64,000 nt of DNA from positions 18,179,832 to 18,243,831 of the forward strand of contig OZ038458.1 of the NCBI GenBank assembly GCA_964036195.1, in the 5' to 3' direction. Shown piece by piece: positions 23,201 to 35,519 of the stretch (position 1 is the stretch's first letter; every line of letters begins with the position of its first letter). A program made the position numbers and the translations under genes. The notes under the pieces were generated by a model. The model did not search any database. It saw only the letters and a list, made by a program, of their open reading frames with translations, and was not told where the DNA came from. The stretch comes from Sphaerolaimus hirsutus. Its lineage: Eukaryota > Nematoda > Chromadorea > Monhysterida > Sphaerolaimidae.

Positions 23201-26200
23201 GCCTATTGATAGGCTTAGGTCAAAGTTGCCCGCAGACGCTTCACTCACACGCAAACACTCACAGCACACACTCACACGAACACTGGTCACCAAACAAAGT
23301 CACCCCAAAAAATGGTGGTTAATTATGAACGGTTACCACCATAATTACCTATATTCAAATAGAGTCCCCCTTGAAATGAACATTATGTGTGTACTTTTGT
23401 CCGGAACTATTCTGACATATTGCATGGAAGCAAGCAAAACGGGACGGGATTCGAACCAGCAAAATGAAAAGCACACTGCGCTACACTGCACTGCGCATGT
23501 CCCGATTGCATAAATTACATATTTTACTTACTTTAAATTACGTAAATTACACCAGTTTGGCGTGTTGCCAGAGCTGCGCAATTTACGATTTAAGTAAATC
23601 ACGTTGCGCGAGCTGCGTGATTCGTGCAGTGATTCGCAAATCGCGTCAATATAGAAAAGCGGGCAGCGAGTGGAAAAATCGTGATTCATACCTATTCAAA
23701 TTAGGGAAATCTACATAACAGGAAATGCCAATCTACATCGTGGGACTTGTAAGAAAATACGGACGGCGTCTAGATAAGCCATTGAATATAAACATTCTGG
23801 CCTGGGCCTTATACACAGAGAAATACGGTATTTACGTACGACACTGTATTTTGGTACTTTTGTCCATTGGGCAATTGTCACTACTTACGACACTATGTAT
23901 GTACCTTTGTCCGTTGGGCGATCATAACTACGTATAGCACTGTAGGTACTTGTCAATGTATTTTCTACATGCCGTTCTATTTGAGGTGCCACTCTATTAG
24001 AAGAAATATGGCACTTGATTTATACTTATCTACAAATGATGAGCACTCAACAGATGCGTCGAAAAATTTATTTCTTTTATAATAAACACACCCCAAAATC
24101 TGTGCGGGTTGCACAAAAAGTGCAAAAACATCAATTTTGATCGTTTTGACCTAAGCCTATCGATAGGCTTAGGTGTCAAAGTTGCCCGCAGACGCTTCAC
24201 TCACACGCAAACACTCGCAGCACACACTCACACGAACACTGGTCGCCAAACAAAGTAACACCAAAAAATGGTGGTTAATTATGAACGGTTACCACCATAA
24301 TTACATATATTCAAATAGAGTCCCCCTTGAAATGAAGATTATGTGTGTACTTTTGTCCGGAAATATTCTGACATATTGCATGGAAGCAAGCAAAACGGGA
24401 CAGGATTCGAACCAGCAAAAAGAAAAGCACACTGCGCTACACTGCACCAAGGTATTTACCTTGTAACGCGTGGGTAAAAACAGGTTGAAATTTGCTGTGG
24501 CGCAGTGTTCTTTTGATTTCACTGGTTCGAATCCCGCTAAGTTAGGGCTTGCCTCAAAACGATCATGATTGTCTTTTTGCATTTTTTTGCCGACCCAAAA
24601 ACATTCACGTTGACAATCAAACTATGTGTGACGACACTTCGTGAATCTTCACCGCCCATCACACACACACCCCTACCTAGTGATGGAAAAGCGCCATGAC
24701 GCTGGCGCTAGCGCCAAAGGTCAATTTGGTATGTATTTGCGCATGCGGGGGGGGGGGGGGTCAATCCAGCAAAATTTAATACACATCGAAAACAGATCAC
24801 TTATGATTAGCGCTAACTCAAAGCAAAAAGTGCCATGGCGCAAAATTACCCCCCCCCCCTCAAAATTCTCACTCAGAAACAATCACCCGCGTGGTAATTT
24901 GAGGAAATACAGTAAGTATTTATCTGCATATCTCTCAATAGTGACAATCACGTAACTTAGCAGATTTTTAGGGGTCGCACTATTGGACTGGGGTTGCAAT
25001 AATAGAGTATTTACGGTATGTACTTTTGTCCGTTGGGCAAGTATCACTACGTACGACACTGTATGTACTTTTGTCCATTGGGCAAGTATCACTACCGTAT
25101 TTCTCCGTGTATAAGGCCCCCCTGATCATAGTGCCCCGGGCATTATACATTGCCAAAAGTTCCATGCATAGTGCCCGGGCACTGTGCACAGTACTTGGAA
25201 AGTGTTCAAATAAAGCCCCCAAATTTGTATAGTGCCCAGGGCCTTATACGGTATTTACGGATGACACTGTATTTAGGTACTTTTGTCCATTGGGCGATTG
25301 TCACTACTTACGACACTATGTATACTCCGATTACTTTACACCTTGCATGCGTGGTTCCCGCTGGAAGTGTGCTAACGGTGGTTAACGCATGTGAGTTTCA
25401 TAAAAAGATGACAAAATTGATTGTTGTTACAATGTTATTCATTAACATATTCACATCGATGAATTTTTTTCATCTTTTTACGCAAATCACATGATTTGAT
25501 AATCATTGGCACGCTTCCAACGCGAGACATAAATCAGTGCGAGGGCAGAGTATCATGTACGCCGAGTATATGTATAATACCTTTGTCTGTTGGGTGATCA
25601 TCATAACTACGTATAGCACTGTAGGTACTTGTCAATGTATTTTCTACATGCCGTTCTATTTGAGGTTCCACTCTATTAGAAGAAATATGGTACTTGATTT
25701 ATACTTATCTACAGATGAGAACTCAACAGATGCCTCGAAAAATTGATTTATTTTATAATTAACACACCCCAAAATCTGTGCGGGTTGCACAAAAAGTGCA
25801 AAAACATCAATTTTGATCATTTTGACCTAAGCCTATCGATAGGCTTAGGTGTCAAAGTTGCCCGCAGACGCTTCACTCACACGCAAACACTCGCAGCACA
25901 CACTCACACGAACACTGGTCACCAAACGAAGTCACACCAAAAAATAGTGGTTAATTATGAACGGTTACCACCATAATTACCTATATTCAAATAGAGTCCC
26001 CCTTGAAATGAACATTATGTGTGTACTTTTGTCCGGAACTATTCTGACATATTGCATGGAAGCAAGCAAAACGGGACGGGATTCGAACCAGCAAAATGAA
26101 AAGCACACTGCGCTACACTGCACTGAGCACGTCCCGATTGCATAAATTACATATTTTACTTACTTTAAATTACGTAAATTACACCAGTTTGGCGTGTTGC

Positions 26201-26551
26201 CAGGGCTGCGCAATTTACGATTTAAGTAAATCACGTTGCGCGAGCTGCGTGATTCGTGCAGTGATTCGCAAATCGCGTCAATATAGAAAAGCGGGCAGCG
26301 AGTGGAAAAATCGTGATTCATACCTATTCAAATTAGGGAAATCTACATAACATGAAATGCCAATCTACATCGTGGGACTTGTAAGAAAATACGGATGGCG
26401 TCTAGATAAGCCATTGAATATAAACATTCTGGCCTGGGCCTTATACACAGAGAAATACGGTATTTACGTATGACACTGTATTTTGGTACTTTTGTCCATT
26501 GGGCAATTGTCACTACTTACGACACTATAGAAAGAGTGCAAAATTGCACTT

Positions 26552-26622
26552 GCCTCAGGCGGGAATCGAACCCGCACCTCTCGTATAGAACACGAGTGCC
26601 CTAACCACTAGACTACAGAGGC
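26552..26622 (-). tRNA. tRNA-Arg(TCT), best copy
   Basis: Same as 13234-13304 but the D arm is intact: GTC/GGC stem with the loop TAGTGGTTAG. Anticodon TCT, U33 and a purine at 37 are present. The T arm and B box are canonical. One U-U mismatch in the acceptor remains. The copy looks able to be transcribed from its internal promoter. Only a covariance-model scan can settle function. Confidence 0.7.
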
Positions 26623-28533
26623 GGCTGGGCTCTTCACTATTAGGGGCTGACATGCTGCGTCGGCAATGCCCTTAACACTATGTATGTACCTTTGTCCGTT
26701 GGGCAATCATAACTACGTATAGCACTGTAGGTACTTGTCAATGTATTTTCTACATGCCGTTCTATTTGAGGTGCCACTCTATTAGAAGAAATATGGCACT
26801 TGATTTATACTTATCTACAAATGATGAGCACTCAACAGATGCGTCGAAAAATTTATTTCTTTTATAATAAACACACCCCAAAATCTGTGCGGGTTGCACA
26901 AAAAGTGCAAAAACATCAATTTTGATCTTTTTGACCTAAGCCTATCGATAGGCTTAGGTGTCAAAGTTGCCCGCAGACGCTTCACTCACACGCAAACACT
27001 CGCAGCACACACTCACACGAACACTGGTCGCCAAACGAAGTCACACCAAAAAATGGTGGTTAATTATGAACGGTTACCACCATAATTACATATATTCAAA
27101 TAGAGTCCCCCTTGAAATGAAGATTATGTGTGTACTTTTGTCCGGAACTATTCTGACATATTGCACGGAAGCAAGCAAAACGGGACGGGATTCGAACCAG
27201 CAAAAAGAAGAGCACACTGCGCTACACTGCACCAAAGTATTTACCTTGTAACGCATGGGTAAAAACAGGTTGAAATTTACTGTGGCGCAGTGTTCTTTTG
27301 ATTTCACTGGTTCGAATCCCGCTAAGTTAGGGCTTGCCTCAAAACAATCATGATTGTCTTTTTGCATTTTTTTGCCGACCCAAAAACATTCACGTTGACA
27401 ATGAATCTATGCGTGAAGACACTTCGTGAATCTTCACCGCCCATCACACACACACCCCTACCTAGTGATGGAAAAGCGCCATGACGCTGGCGCTAGCGCC
27501 AAAGGTCAATTTGGTATGTATTTGCGCATGCGGGGGGGGGGGGGGGCAATCCAGCAAAATATAATACACATCGGAAAACAGATCACTTGTGATTAGCATT
27601 CGAAAAAATCACCGATTTTTTGGAAAATATATATAAATATATCACTCCAATATTGGAAAAAATATAAATATATATAAATCACTCTAGGTCTCCAGAAAAT
27701 ATAATTAAATTACTGAAAAAATAACTCTAAGCTCGAAAAAAATCTCAAAAAATCACTTGTGCTTTTTTCAATTTCAAGCAATATTCTGGGCTTTTTTTAC
27801 CATTTGCAAGCACAAAAAATGTACTCTAAGATACCACAGTCCATTTATTATCATTCCACAAGCAGTATTCATTTATACAGTATTTTACAAGTGAAAACAT
27901 CAAGCAAATATCACAGAAAAGTTCAACCTTCAGTTCAACCTCAATGAAAACTTCAAAAAAATTTTGCACTGCAAATATTTAGCTCTCAACCTATAGCGCC
28001 TGGTTGTGGCAATGGACGTTTGATAAAATAGGTGCTCATTCTCAGCACTTTTTCATTGGTGATGTGCTGTGAAAACTCATTTTTGGGCACATGGCTATGT
28101 TTTGACAACATTGTGATGACACTAGTGGCTCTGGTGACACCATGGCGACAGTTTTCCACAGTTGTTCCCAATATTTGACAACAGCCGACATTGTTGCATG
28201 TGACCAAGCATCATCAGTTTTCAAAAATGGTAAACTAAGCTTGCAATCACTGTAGAAAATTGGTATTTTTTATGTAAAGTCATGTTTTATTTCAGAAAAG
28301 TATGTTAAAAAGATAGAGAGATGCTTTATACCTAAAACATAACCATAGAATTCATAGCAGGATGACATAAATAAAAAGTTATCTAACAGTTGACATTTTT
28401 GTCACATACAAAATGAAAACTAATTGATAGTGATGTCACCATTTGCCATCATTTGAGTTTGAGTTGTGATCAAACTAGTGATTTGCCAACACCACCCCAC
28501 TAAAATTCATGCCATTTGTGAAAACTGAACATA

Positions 28534-28977
28534 CTGTATTCCCTCGAATTACCCCCTGGGGGGGTTTATTTTTTCAGGGTGGAAATTTTGAGGGGGTCAA
28601 ACGAGGGGGGTATTTCGAGGGGGGGATTTTTTTCAAATCCCATTACTAAATTGTTGTTTGAAATGTACACAAACGTTGAAAAATACAACAAAAACTACCA
28701 TTTATAACACTATGGACTTATATATGTATGTAGACAGTATATAACCAGTTCTAACATCACACAGTCATTGTTTTTAACATGTGTTCTGTGTTTCCCGGAT
28801 CACGAACTGCATTATGTTCTCTATTCAGTAAATTAGGGTGGGGTATTGCAAGGGGGGGTTATAAATTCATAGTGCCCATTTTGAGGGGGGTATTTCGCAA
28901 CAGGGGGGGGGTTATAAGTTCATAGTGCCCATTTTGAGGGGGTATTTCTCAACAGGGGGTATTTTGAGGAAATATGG
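28534..28977. mobile_element. Tc1/mariner-like MITE (TA TSD, CCGTATTT ends, G-runs)
   Basis: Ends CTGTATTCCCTCGAATTA and a matching inverted right end GAGGAAATATGG, each bounded by TA. The interior is rich in ggggggtattt. Same family: 31291-31614, 33053-33467, 34491-34895, 49028-49174. Confidence 0.7.
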
Positions 28978-29076
28978 TATATAGCATTCGGTAGTGGAAA
29001 ACTTGATGAAAACATTTTTGGCCATTTCAGTTTTCAAAAAAGTCAGGGTGAAAACTAGTGTGTGTAGGCTAACAAT

Positions 29077-29250
29077 GGGCCCACACACACTAGTTTACCA
29101 TTATGAAATGCTCGACCATTTTGGTAAACTGTTTTGACAAAACAGTGCGAAACAGTGTACAGAGTTGTATGGTGTTTCGTAGTGTTTTGTCAAAACAGTT
29201 TACCAAAATGGTTGAGCATTTCATGTTGGTAAACTAGTGTGTGTGTTGGC
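29077..29250. mobile_element. Palindromic MITE, GGGCCCACACACACTAG ends, 3-bp TSD
   Basis: The left arm gggcccacacacactagttt and right arm aaactagtgtgtgtgttggc are inverted, bounded by aat on both sides. Nested inside a larger palindrome whose arms lie near 29050 and 29390. Confidence 0.65.
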
Positions 29251-29826
29251 AATATTTACCTGCTTCAAATACAATTTTAACCCAATAATGATCGACATGA
29301 ACAGAGAGATTTTCTGGAGAAAATCCCTTCAAATTTCTCTTGCACAGATTGCATGTTTTAGTCATAAAGTGCAATCATTGCACTACAATGGCCCTACACA
29401 CACTAGTTTTCACCGTGACTGATGTGAAAACTGAAATGGCAACATGGCGACATCCAGACTACTCTTATTGTATGCTATATGTGTTTTCGTTTTCAAATTT
29501 TCAAATGGTAACTTGGTAACATCAATTTCAATTCAAATTTAAATTACATCAACCGTGTTCAAATCATTCAACCGTGTTCGTTAACTTGCATTTGAAAAAA
29601 TTTCAGTTTTCACACAAAGTCACGGTGAAACTAGTGTGTGTAGGCACATCGTATCAAGTATGAGTGATTTTCTCAGTGATTTTTTTTCAAATTTAAAAAA
29701 TATATATAAATATATCACTCAGAATTTGAAAAAAATATAAATATATATAAATCACGGGTTATTTATATTTATTGTGATTTTCGAAAATATAAATCACGGG
29801 TTATTTTTCGAATGCTACTTGTGATT

Positions 29827-31110
29827 AGCACTAACTCAAAGCAAAAAGTGCCATGGCGCAAAATTACCCCCCCCCTCAAAATTCTCACTCAGAAACAATC
29901 ACCCGCGTGGTCTAATTTGAGGAAATACGGTAAGTATTTATCTGTATATCACTCAATAGTGACAATCACGTAACTTAGCAGATTTTTAGGGGTCGCACTA
30001 TTGGACTGGGGTTGCAATAATAGAGTATTTACGGTATGTACTTTTGTCCGTTGGGCAAGTATCACTACGTACGACACTGTATGTACTTTTGTCCATTGGG
30101 CAAGTATCACTACCGTATTTCTCCGTGTATAAGGCCCCCCCCCTGACCATAGTGCCCCGGGCATTATACATTGCCAAAAGTTCCATGCATAGTGCCCGGG
30201 CACTGTGCACAGTACTTGGAAAGTGTTCGAAAAAAGCCCCCAAATTTGTATAGTGCCCAGGGCCTTATACACGGAGAAATACGGTATTTACGTATGACAC
30301 TGTATTTAGGTACTTTTGTCCATTGGGCAATTGTCACTACTTACAACACTATGTATGTATAATACCTTTGTCCGTTGGGTGATCATAACTACGTATAGCA
30401 CTGTAGGTACTTGTCAATGTATTTTCTACATGCCGTTCTATTTGAGGTTCCACTCTATTAGAAGAAATATGGTACTTGATTTATACTTATCTACAGATGA
30501 GAACTCAACAGATGCCTCGAAAAATTGATTTCTTTTGTAATTAACACACCCCAAAATCTGTGCGGGTTGCACAAAAAGTGCAAAAACATCAATTTTGATC
30601 GTTTTGACCTAAGCCTATCGATAGGCTTAGGTGTCAAAGTTGCCCGCAGACGCTTCACTCACACGCAAACACTCGCAGCACACACTCACACGAACACTGG
30701 TCGCCAAACGAAGTCACACCAAAAAATGGTGGTTAATTATGAACGGTTACCACCATAATTACCTATATTCAAATAGAGTCCCCCTTGAAATGAACATTAT
30801 GTGTGTACTTTTGTCCGGAACTATTCTGACATATTGCATGGAAGCAAGCAAAACGGGACGGGAGTCGAACCAGCAAAATGAAAAGCACACTGCGCTACAC
30901 TGCACTGCGCACGTCCCGATTGCATAAATTACATATTTTACTTACTTTAAATTACGTAAACTACACCATTTTGGCGTGTTGCCAGAGTTGCGCAATTTAC
31001 GATTTAAGTAAATCACGTTGCGCGAGCTGCGTGATTCGTGCAGTGATTCGCAAATCGCGCAACCACGCAACGCAAACTCCAATGCGTAAATGGGACGGGA
31101 TTCGAACCAG
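29827..31110. repeat. Continuation of the 2.63-kb satellite
   Basis: Resumes with tgattagcactaactcaaag, the sequence that follows the insertion point in intact units, and decays after about 31110. At 30113-30289 it preserves a complete MITE (ccgtatttctccgtgtataa with inverted mate ttatacacggagaaatacgg) that is truncated at its right end in other units. Confidence 0.85.
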
Positions 31111-31290
31111 CAAAATGAAAAGCACACTGCGCTACACTGCACTGCGGCGAATTTCAAACCCGTTTTGTAAATATTTCAATGGTGGATTGGATCGGTATCA
31201 AAGTATTTTTTTTATACCTTGTAACGTGTGGGTAAAAACAGGTGGACAGAAATCTGTACAGGGTGTTTTACCTCAATTCAATTCAGAATA

Positions 31291-31614
31291 CCGTATTTGC
31301 TTGAATAGTTCCCCCCTTGAATAATTCCCCCCGTGAATAATACCCCTGTAAGACGAGTGAGGAAATAATAATTCCTCCCTCGAATAATCCCTCCTTAAAG
31401 ATATTTCATCAATTAGTTGTGCCAAATTTTAACAAAAATGGCACATTTTTGTGTTAAAAATGCACATTTGGTGAAATGACTTGATATAAAGATGCTCAGA
31501 CATTTTAACGAAAGAATAAATCCCCCCTCGAATAATTCCCCCCTCAAATAGTTCCCCTTGAAAAAAGTCTGGCCAAATAATAGTCCCCCAGGGGGATTAT
31601 TCAAGCAAATACAG
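31291..31614. mobile_element. Tc1/mariner-like MITE
   Basis: CCGTATTTGCTTGAATAGTT at the left and the inverted mate ATTCAAGCAAATACAG at the right, with TA on both sides and C/G-run interior (ttcccccc). Confidence 0.75.
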
Positions 31615-31880
31615 TAGGTACCTTACTTCAGAACTTTGCGCAAGGATCAGGTGTGCCATTTGGTCGTTTTGATATGCTCCACTGCTCACACACGCGATTT
31701 GAAAATGTTTGAAGATTTGAATGGTTTTGAACATAATGTACGTTTTGTTTCGGGTCATAAAATTTTTGGAAAATTGTAAGCCATGAGGGAAAATTGTTGT
31801 CGATACGCTGATGTTGTCGATACGCTGATCTTGTCCATTTGCAAAAATACAATCATACGGATAGGCAAAGATCAAGAAAA

Positions 31881-32086
31881 ATGCTTCCACCATCAAGTGA
31901 CGAAAGCAACTCACTGTGTGCTACAATCAACCTGCTTGGGAACAATCACTTGCTGCAGTATTATTCGACATCGTACAACTTTCTGGAACGCACAGTTGTT
32001 GCAAGTTTCTGGGCACCGGAACTGCAGAATTACAGTGAAATTGTTTGGAGCAAATATAATATGGGTCTTCTTTCGCATGCTGAAAG
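31881..32086 (+). CDS. Plus-strand 169-aa gene, exon 1
   Basis: Starts MLPPSSDESNSLCATINLLG and ends MGLLSHAER at donor GAAAG|GTTTGAG in phase 2. A later donor (ATAG|GTATCC) exists but breaks the frame with exon 2. With exons 32235-32352, 32441-32491 and 32566-32700 it forms a complete model of 510 coding bases with agreeing phases. No known family recognised. Confidence 0.6.
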
Positions 32087-32234
32087 GTTTGAGTGCATTG
32101 AATACCATATAGGTATCCTCGAGTAACAACCCCCTGAAAAGCTTGTGAAAAAAAATAACTGGGTGTTATTCAAGCATATACCCTCGATGTAACCAAATTG
32201 ATTTAATTGATAAAAAACAAAATTGACACTACAG

Positions 32235-32352
32235 AATGTTCCCCATCATGGTTGCACCAGATGGCTCAGCTGTTATTGTGCGTTCCAGTGTGGTGCCGCG
32301 AAACCAGTGCAATCTACACGATGGCATCGGTGCTATCACTAATATGCTGCAG
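32235..32352 (+). CDS. Plus-strand 169-aa gene, exon 2
   Basis: From acceptor cactacag to donor CAG|GTTGG, phase 2 in and phase 0 out. Reads MFPIMVAPDGSAVIVRSSVV then HDGIGAITNMLQ. The Met-Phe start recalls the MFQ opening of the cluster exons at 43.8 and 46.1 kb, which may be coincidence. Confidence 0.6.
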
Positions 32353-32440
32353 GTTGGTACTATATTGATACAAAAATACATAAATTACATAAAATATGGA
32401 TTTTATTTGACAAATTTGATGTAAAAATAATATTTGGCAG

Positions 32441-32491
32441 CAAATGACCTTGGAAGATGCAGCTACAGATATGGACACATCGGCTACACCT
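32441..32491 (+). CDS. Plus-strand 169-aa gene, exon 3 (17 codons)
   Basis: Reads QMTLEDAATDMDTSATP to donor CCT|GTCAGT, phase 0 both ends. The following 74-bp intron has two long C-runs that make a strong pyrimidine tract before cattcacag. Confidence 0.5.
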
Positions 32492-32565
32492 GTCAGTGTC
32501 AGTGCATTCCACTTTACCCCCCCCCCCACTTTACACTCTACTTTAGAACCCCCCCCCATTCACAG

Positions 32566-32700
32566 GTATTACCTGTTTTCAATGAGCTGTGTCCAGCAAT
32601 TCATTGGCGATTGAATGAATATGCGACATTGCCCCTTGTACCATTCACATTAAAATTGAACTGCGACAATGGTAGGCTCGATGTGACTATCCAAGCCTAG
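32566..32700 (+). CDS. Plus-strand 169-aa gene, terminal exon
   Basis: Reads VLPVFNELCPAIHW through LPLVPFTLKLNCDNGRLDV and stops at TAG (44 residues). Alternating hydrophobic residues suggest beta strands. Confidence 0.6.
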   Translation, partial: VLPVFNELCPAIHWRLNEYATLPLVPFTLKLNCDNGRLDVTIQA

Positions 32701-32706
32701 CTACTG

Positions 32707-32866
32707 TAGTGACGCTTTGCGCTGGAGTTTGAAAAAGTGCCATGGCGCAAAAGCAAAGCAAAAAGCAGAAGCTGGAGTTCGGAAAAGCAAAAAGTGCCAT
32801 GGCGCTTGGGCTGGGCTGCGAAAAAGCGCCATTACCCTTTTGGTCCTGGCGCTTTTTCCATCACTA
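32707..32866. mobile_element. Decayed TAGTGATGG-family hAT-like MITE
   Basis: The right end gctttttccatcacta is intact; the left end (tagtgacgctttgcg) is diverged and no target duplication is visible. The interior has aaaagtgccatggcgc blocks. Confidence 0.5.
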
Positions 32867-33052
32867 GTGTGGTGTCTGGAGGCGACTAAGCGATAGGCAT
32901 TGTTGTTTTTATACTTTTTGAATGACCCGCATGGATTTTGGAATGTGTTTATTATTTAAAACAGGCATTTTTAGGGCGGGCGGTTTCAAAGGGACTCCGG
33001 AAGTCGTGGCGCAGTGAAAATAGTATTTGACTGGCTCAAATCCAGCAAACTA

Positions 33053-33467
33053 CCGTATTTGCTTGAATAATCCCCCTGGGGGATTATTATTTCATCACTT
33101 TTTTGAAGGGGGAATTATTATTTCGTCAAAATGTTCAAGCATTCTTCTAACAATTCATTTTGCAAAATATGCTTTATTAACAAGATAATATGACATTGTT
33201 GTTTAAATTGCTCACAACACATTTATAAAATGCCTAAAATTCATATTCAACAGAGTCAGCGTCAGCGCACATTCATTACCTACATATGTATTATACAATG
33301 TGTACACACAACATACACATGTATTTACCTACCTATGTTCTGTTTTTAGTTCATATGTGGGGGGGATTTTTCAAGGGGAGATTATTTTTTTCTCACCAGT
33401 CTAACAGGGGCGGGATAATTCGAGGGGGGGAATATATTCAAGGGGGGAACTATTCAAGCAAATACGG
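33053..33467. mobile_element. Tc1/mariner-like MITE
   Basis: CCGTATTTGCTTGAATAAT with its inverted mate ATTCAAGCAAATACGG and TA on both sides. Confidence 0.8.
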
Positions 33468-33780
33468 TATAAACATTTGAAAAAAGTGAAAAATTTTTTT
33501 CGACTGGGCGCATTTTGTCACCTATCAGCAAAATGATACATTCCATTCCGTCACTTAAAAATGTAGGCCCCCCATTCGCCGGGTTCCGTAAACAAGCACC
33601 CCCGTTCAAAAATCCCTGTATGCCACACACCAAAGCCTAAGCTAAGATTTTGGGGTTCACTAATTACTTTCAGCTAAGATTTTGGGGTTCATAAATTACT
33701 TAAGCACCGCCGTTTTCATGGCTGACGATACGTCAATACACTTTGGTAATTGAGTTTTCTCAAAGTGACAGGTATGAAAT

Positions 33781-33876
33781 GGGCCCGCACATGCTAGTTG
33801 ACATCGACACAAAATGTCAACTGGCAACGCAACCAGTTGACATATGGTATCGATGTTAACTAGCGTGTGTGGGGCC
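33781..33876. mobile_element. Short palindromic MITE, GGGCCCGCACATGCTAG ends, 3-bp TSD
   Basis: The arms carry gttgacatcgacac/gatgttaac and are flanked by aat on both sides. Sister of 53902-54064. Confidence 0.7.
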
Positions 33877-34490
33877 AATGTGGGGGGGAGGAATTGTGCT
33901 TATCTTACCACACCCACGTCGTCGCCATCGATGCATGTGTATTCGCATGTTGTTGCTGTGATTCACAGCTTAATACATAAATCAATGAACAATGAATACG
34001 TAAACGTAATGTATTCAGTTTTTTTCATTTATTCACCATAAAACACACTACAACTATACCAAAAAAGTAATTGTGTATTTCAAACATACACCATACACCC
34101 TCACAAAGAATTTACATCCGTCTGCATAGGAAAGGCATTTTTGGTGAAACCACATAGGTAACATGACAATCTTTAAAAAAACATGCAACAATGCAATAAA
34201 AGCAACAACCGGAATTCATGAGCAATTCAACTAAAAAAAAACTCAACATATCAAAAAAGAAATATACTTGCTGGATATGCTTGGACATGTTGGAAGCATG
34301 CCAATGAAGATTAAGCAACTTTTTATGACAATTGCATGTGTAAAAAAATCGTGGGCACGCTTCCAGCTGGGAAACGTCAAAATGGACAATCGCAAGTTCC
34401 AATTCACTGAACCAACAATTTCATTCTTTTCATTTCATTCATACATTTTATTTAGGTATTCATTTTATTTATTCATTTATTTTCCATTTA

Positions 34491-34895
34491 CCGTATATCC
34501 TTGAATAAGTCCCCACAGAAGTTATTATTTCATCAGAGGTTTTGGAGGGGGGAGTTAATCAAGGGGGGATGTTATTCAAGGGGATGAGTTATTTTTTCCT
34601 CAGAATTTGCACATTTTGAATTGTATGAATGCATTCCGTCAACTCATGTAATCGGGGTATTTAACAGTTTAACAACAACAAAAACACGGTATTCATGCTA
34701 AAATCTGTGTTCATCGGCATCCAAATCATTCAAGTACACATTGTGGATACACAAATCAAATACCCAGAGGGGGAGTTATTCAAGAGGGGGGACTTATTCA
34801 AGGGAGGGAGTTATTTTTTCCTCACCTGGCCTACAGGGGGGACATATTCAAGGGGGATGTTATTCAAGGGGGAGGACTTATTCAAGGATATACGG
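34491..34895. mobile_element. Tc1/mariner-like MITE
   Basis: CCGTATATCCTTGAATAAG and the inverted mate CTTATTCAAGGATATACGG with TA on both sides; interior of aaggggg runs. Confidence 0.8.
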
Positions 34896-35026
34896 TACAT
34901 TTAATGGGAGGAGTATTTGGCCTGACGGACATGAACTTGTTGGTTTCCTACATACATACCAGAAAATGCCACATCAATCGCAAATTAATTAAATTAATTT
35001 CAAATAATTTCAATATCAATCATCAC

Positions 35027-35141
35027 AATATCGCTGAAGTCCATGGATCTCAACCTCACGTTCACGCCCTCGGAGCAGTCATCAAATAAATGAATTTTTG
35101 CCCGGAACTCCACGTCGTTCAGCTTAAACATGGTGCAATAC
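35027..35141 (-). CDS. Cluster gene B, exon 2 (RYCTMF strand/acidic exon)
   Basis: From acceptor attctcgcag, phase 2 in. Reads YCTMFKLNDVEFRAKIHLF then DDCSEG. It aligns with YFTIFTVDMVPLRLKVELYDD at 44995-45120, the best evidence of paralogy between cluster genes. The donor may be GATATT|GTGATG, or the frame may run to a stop at 35000-35002. Confidence 0.65.
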
Positions 35142-35212
35142 CTGCGAGAATTTGAAAAATCATGAAATGGGCATGGGTTGTAGAGTTGTGGGCTTAGAAA
35201 TTTATGACTAAC

Positions 35213-35306
35213 TTGGGCAAATCTCCAGGTGCCAGATGAACAGTCTGACTTTCCCGGCAATTTACAGTTACGTCATCAATATTAGCGACCGTAAATGAAG
35301 AGTTTT
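35213..35306 (-). CDS. Cluster gene B, exon 1c (NSSFTVANIDDV...APGDLPK)
   Basis: Ends in phase 2 at CCCAA|GTTAGTC, joining 35027-35141 in frame. FTVANIDDVTVNCRESQ and LAPGDLPK align with FTVNLHNIPVNALPCKA and WPGDVK at 43419-43567. The 5' edge lies in another palindromic repeat (ggagatgtcgagttt mirrored at 35480), so the start is uncertain. Confidence 0.55.
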
Positions 35307-35519
35307 CTTCCGAAACTCGACATCTCCATTTTTAATTTTTTTTGGAAATCGCATTCGAACCGTTCAAAATGGCCTGAAAAGGCAGCCTTTGAGTGACAAT
35401 CCTTGCCCACTTTCAAAAAAGGATTGTCACACAAAACGTGCATTCTCGGGTCACTGTCAATGTTTCAAAAACTGACGAAATGGAGATATTGAGTTTTGGA
35501 AAAAAACTCCTCAAATGAA

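Larger units (their letters stand above)
11797..27584. repeat. Higher-order satellite, about 2.63-kb unit
   Basis: The marker sequence gagggcagagtatcatgtac recurs at about 12229, 15008, 17642, 20284, 22917 and 25547. Spacings are 2779, 2634, 2642, 2633 and 2630; the first interval is longer because it holds an extra tRNA-bearing block. Units are almost identical. Each unit itself contains two diverged copies of a roughly 1-kb block (both carry gtactttgtcc-type, aggtacttgtcaatg and the ttgacctaagcctatcgatagg palindrome). The array resumes at 29827 after an insertion. Small ORFs recur in every unit but are not supported as genes. Confidence 0.95.
27595..29816. mobile_element. 2.2-kb Mutator-like candidate with 10-bp TSD in the satellite
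   Basis: Termini AGCATTCGAAAAA and TTTTTCGAATGCT are flanked by a perfect 10-bp duplication acttgtgatt (27585-27594, 29817-29826). The element interrupts a satellite unit exactly. A 9-10 bp duplication suggests the Mutator (MULE) superfamily. Subterminal tatataaatatat stretches lie at both ends. It carries nested MITEs (28534-28977, 29077-29250) and no transposase frame. Confidence 0.75.
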
